From contig CP075495.1 in assembly GCA_021613535.1 (NCBI GenBank), positions 5,394,001 to 5,458,000 of the forward strand: a stretch of 64,000 bases of DNA, in the 5' to 3' direction. The translations under genes and the position numbers were made by a program. The notes below the pieces were generated by a model. The model saw only the letters and a list, made by a program, of their open reading frames with translations. It did no database searches and was not told the DNA's origin. This DNA comes from Adineta vaga (Eukaryota; Rotifera). How positions within the stretch are numbered: position 1 is the stretch's first letter; each line of letters opens with the position of its first letter. This document shows positions 62,610 through 64,000 of the stretch, in pieces.

Positions 62610-64000
62610 ACTGATTTGTTTTTGTGTAAATAATTCTTATTATATCAAGAGAAATCTACTTCAATGGTGTTTTTTTTTAGAAATAAATATCTAATATTTG
62701 TAAGTTAAAATTCATTTAAGATCAAAGTGCAGCTTTTCTTTCTATAAACTATTACTATGTTCATTTGTCGAAAAACGACAGACATTGAATAAATATACAA
62801 GCCTTCTATTATCATTTCCGTCTTCAATTAATTATCATTTGATCATACCGAATTCATATATCACATCTGAAGAATGTTATTTTGTAATATTTTTTCCTCT
62901 AAACATGTTTCTTATCTTTCTCAAATAATCAACATATTCGTAATATATTATTTGATCATCGTAAACATATCAATAGATCATAAACCGATAATCATGTATT
63001 TCTCGAAATACCTTTTATCTTGATAAGAACAATTGTCTGACATAAATATCTATTAATATCTAATCTACTCATGATCAATGAAGTGTTCAATCGTTTTAAA
63101 AAATAATATTAATTTACTAATTATGAATACAAGAGCAAATTTTTCTCTTCGGATTTTCTTTTTGTATTTTGTAATCAAATAAATATTTCTCAACAAATTA
63201 AACCTGATGTTTTACTATCCTAACAGGAAAAAAACAATTGCATTTAGACTCAATCGAATAGAAAAATTTTTATTTGTTAAACTAATGAATAACCCAAATG
63301 CAATCATCTTCAGGCGAGAAAATGCAATCAAACTCATATCCATAATCAATTTATTTGCTGTTTTCAATCATTGTTCAAATAACAATTCAATGCCCGTTAG
63401 ACAAATACTTCTTTTATAATAGGGGAGAGAAGAAAAAAAAAACGATTCCTTTATTCTATTTTTCTTTTTCTTTTCATCACATCATTTATACTCGTCTGTA
63501 GCAAAGGAAAAAATATATCAATCAATTCAAAAAATGAAAGAAAATTTTGTCAGATAAGTTCAATTCGAAGGCTTAATCGTTCGATTTATTGAAGAAATCC
63601 TTGACAAAATACTTCAAATGTCGATAAAAGAGGAGAAAGACAAAAGAATCTTTTTGACCCTAATAATACATACATACTCTTATGCTTCTCTTCTCTTCTG
63701 AAAGATTTTCTCGTTATATGCTTTGATTTATTTCTGGTAATCATCGATCTTCAATATTGAATTCAAACACACACAAAAAAAATCATATTTAGCGAGTTGT
63801 TTTCTTTTCTTGGAAATATTTCCTTTGAATCCGTTCATTTAATATCCAATTTCCATAATTAATAAGCTTGTTGAAAAAAAAGAGAGATGGAGAGTGTATA
63901 TTGAAGAAAACCGAATAATAGTCTTCATTTTTCATTGAACAAACTTTTTCTATTAATAAACGATCATATAATTAAAAAGTTGTTTTTTTCTTTTTCTTAA
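62610..64000. other. Non-coding tail after the Wnt gene
   Basis: 1.39 kb without a recognised gene. AATAAA-like signals near 62682 and 62789 could end Wnt transcripts. Long A- and T-runs, and one short frame (63207-63419) that is basic and unrecognised. Confidence 0.45.

Noticed and set aside
63207-63419. 70-codon frame after the Wnt gene
   Set aside because: Short, basic, no signal or domain, in AT-rich tail DNA.

Overview
This is a gene-dense, AT-rich eukaryotic (animal) segment. Almost every gene is split by introns of about 50-70 bp with GT-AG ends, neighbouring genes usually alternate strand, and stop codons of convergent genes lie as little as 60-115 bp apart. The gene set is metazoan: Wnt, a biogenic-amine GPCR, BRWD/PHIP, HIP1, tetraspanin, a claudin-like protein, and an axonemal dynein light intermediate chain. 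Beside these sit an arginine-type ADP-ribosyltransferase, a GT32 inositol-phosphoceramide-mannosyltransferase-like enzyme, a secreted FAD oxidoreductase and a VIT/vWA/ZZ protein. That mix, with the tiny introns, points to a bdelloid rotifer (Rotaria/Adineta-like). The assignment is inference, not proven from sequence alone.

Layout. 1-7.6 kb: 5' end of eIF2-beta (-), an R3H-SUZ RNA-binding protein (+), a DUSP22/15-like phosphatase (+), and a small membrane protein with PY-type motifs (+). 7.6-13.9 kb: a gene desert around a 16-copy 93-bp satellite (9.7-11.2 kb) that shows a seven-unit higher-order repeat. 13.9-27.6 kb: ADP-ribosyltransferase (-), a 31-exon BRWD/PHIP chromatin reader (+), a small orphan (-), and a VIT-vWA-ZZ gene (+) interrupted by two apparent single-base deletions. 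28.5-32.5 kb: GT32 mannosyltransferase (+) and PIGL GPI deacetylase (+), 147 bp apart, then a convergent FAD oxidoreductase (-). 33.4-39.9 kb: a 33-exon HIP1/HIP1R homologue (-). 41.8-50.3 kb: 5-HT2-like GPCR with a giant third loop (-), tetraspanin (-), claudin-like protein (-). 51.7-57.9 kb: Asterix/WDR83OS (+), DNALI1-like (-), RAMAC (+), a six-hairpin-glycosidase-like protein (-) sharing a 247-bp divergent promoter with a Gfo/Idh/MocA oxidoreductase (+), and a single-pass membrane orphan (-). 58.3-64 kb: a large low-complexity orphan (+), a divergent Wnt (+), and a non-coding tail.

Exon joins were built by hand from GT-AG sites. For the genes reconstructed in full from spliced exons, the summed exon lengths divide by three, which supports the models. 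The VIT gene is the exception: its sum is short by exactly two bases, matching the two deletions seen. Several genes carry a splice-acceptor-like pyrimidine-AG within a few bases of the start codon, as expected if transcripts receive a spliced leader, a process known in bdelloids. The likeliest sources of new biology are the inositol-lipid pair (GT32 + PIGL), the divergent glycosidase/oxidoreductase pair, the VIT-vWA-ZZ architecture and the satellite with its higher-order structure.
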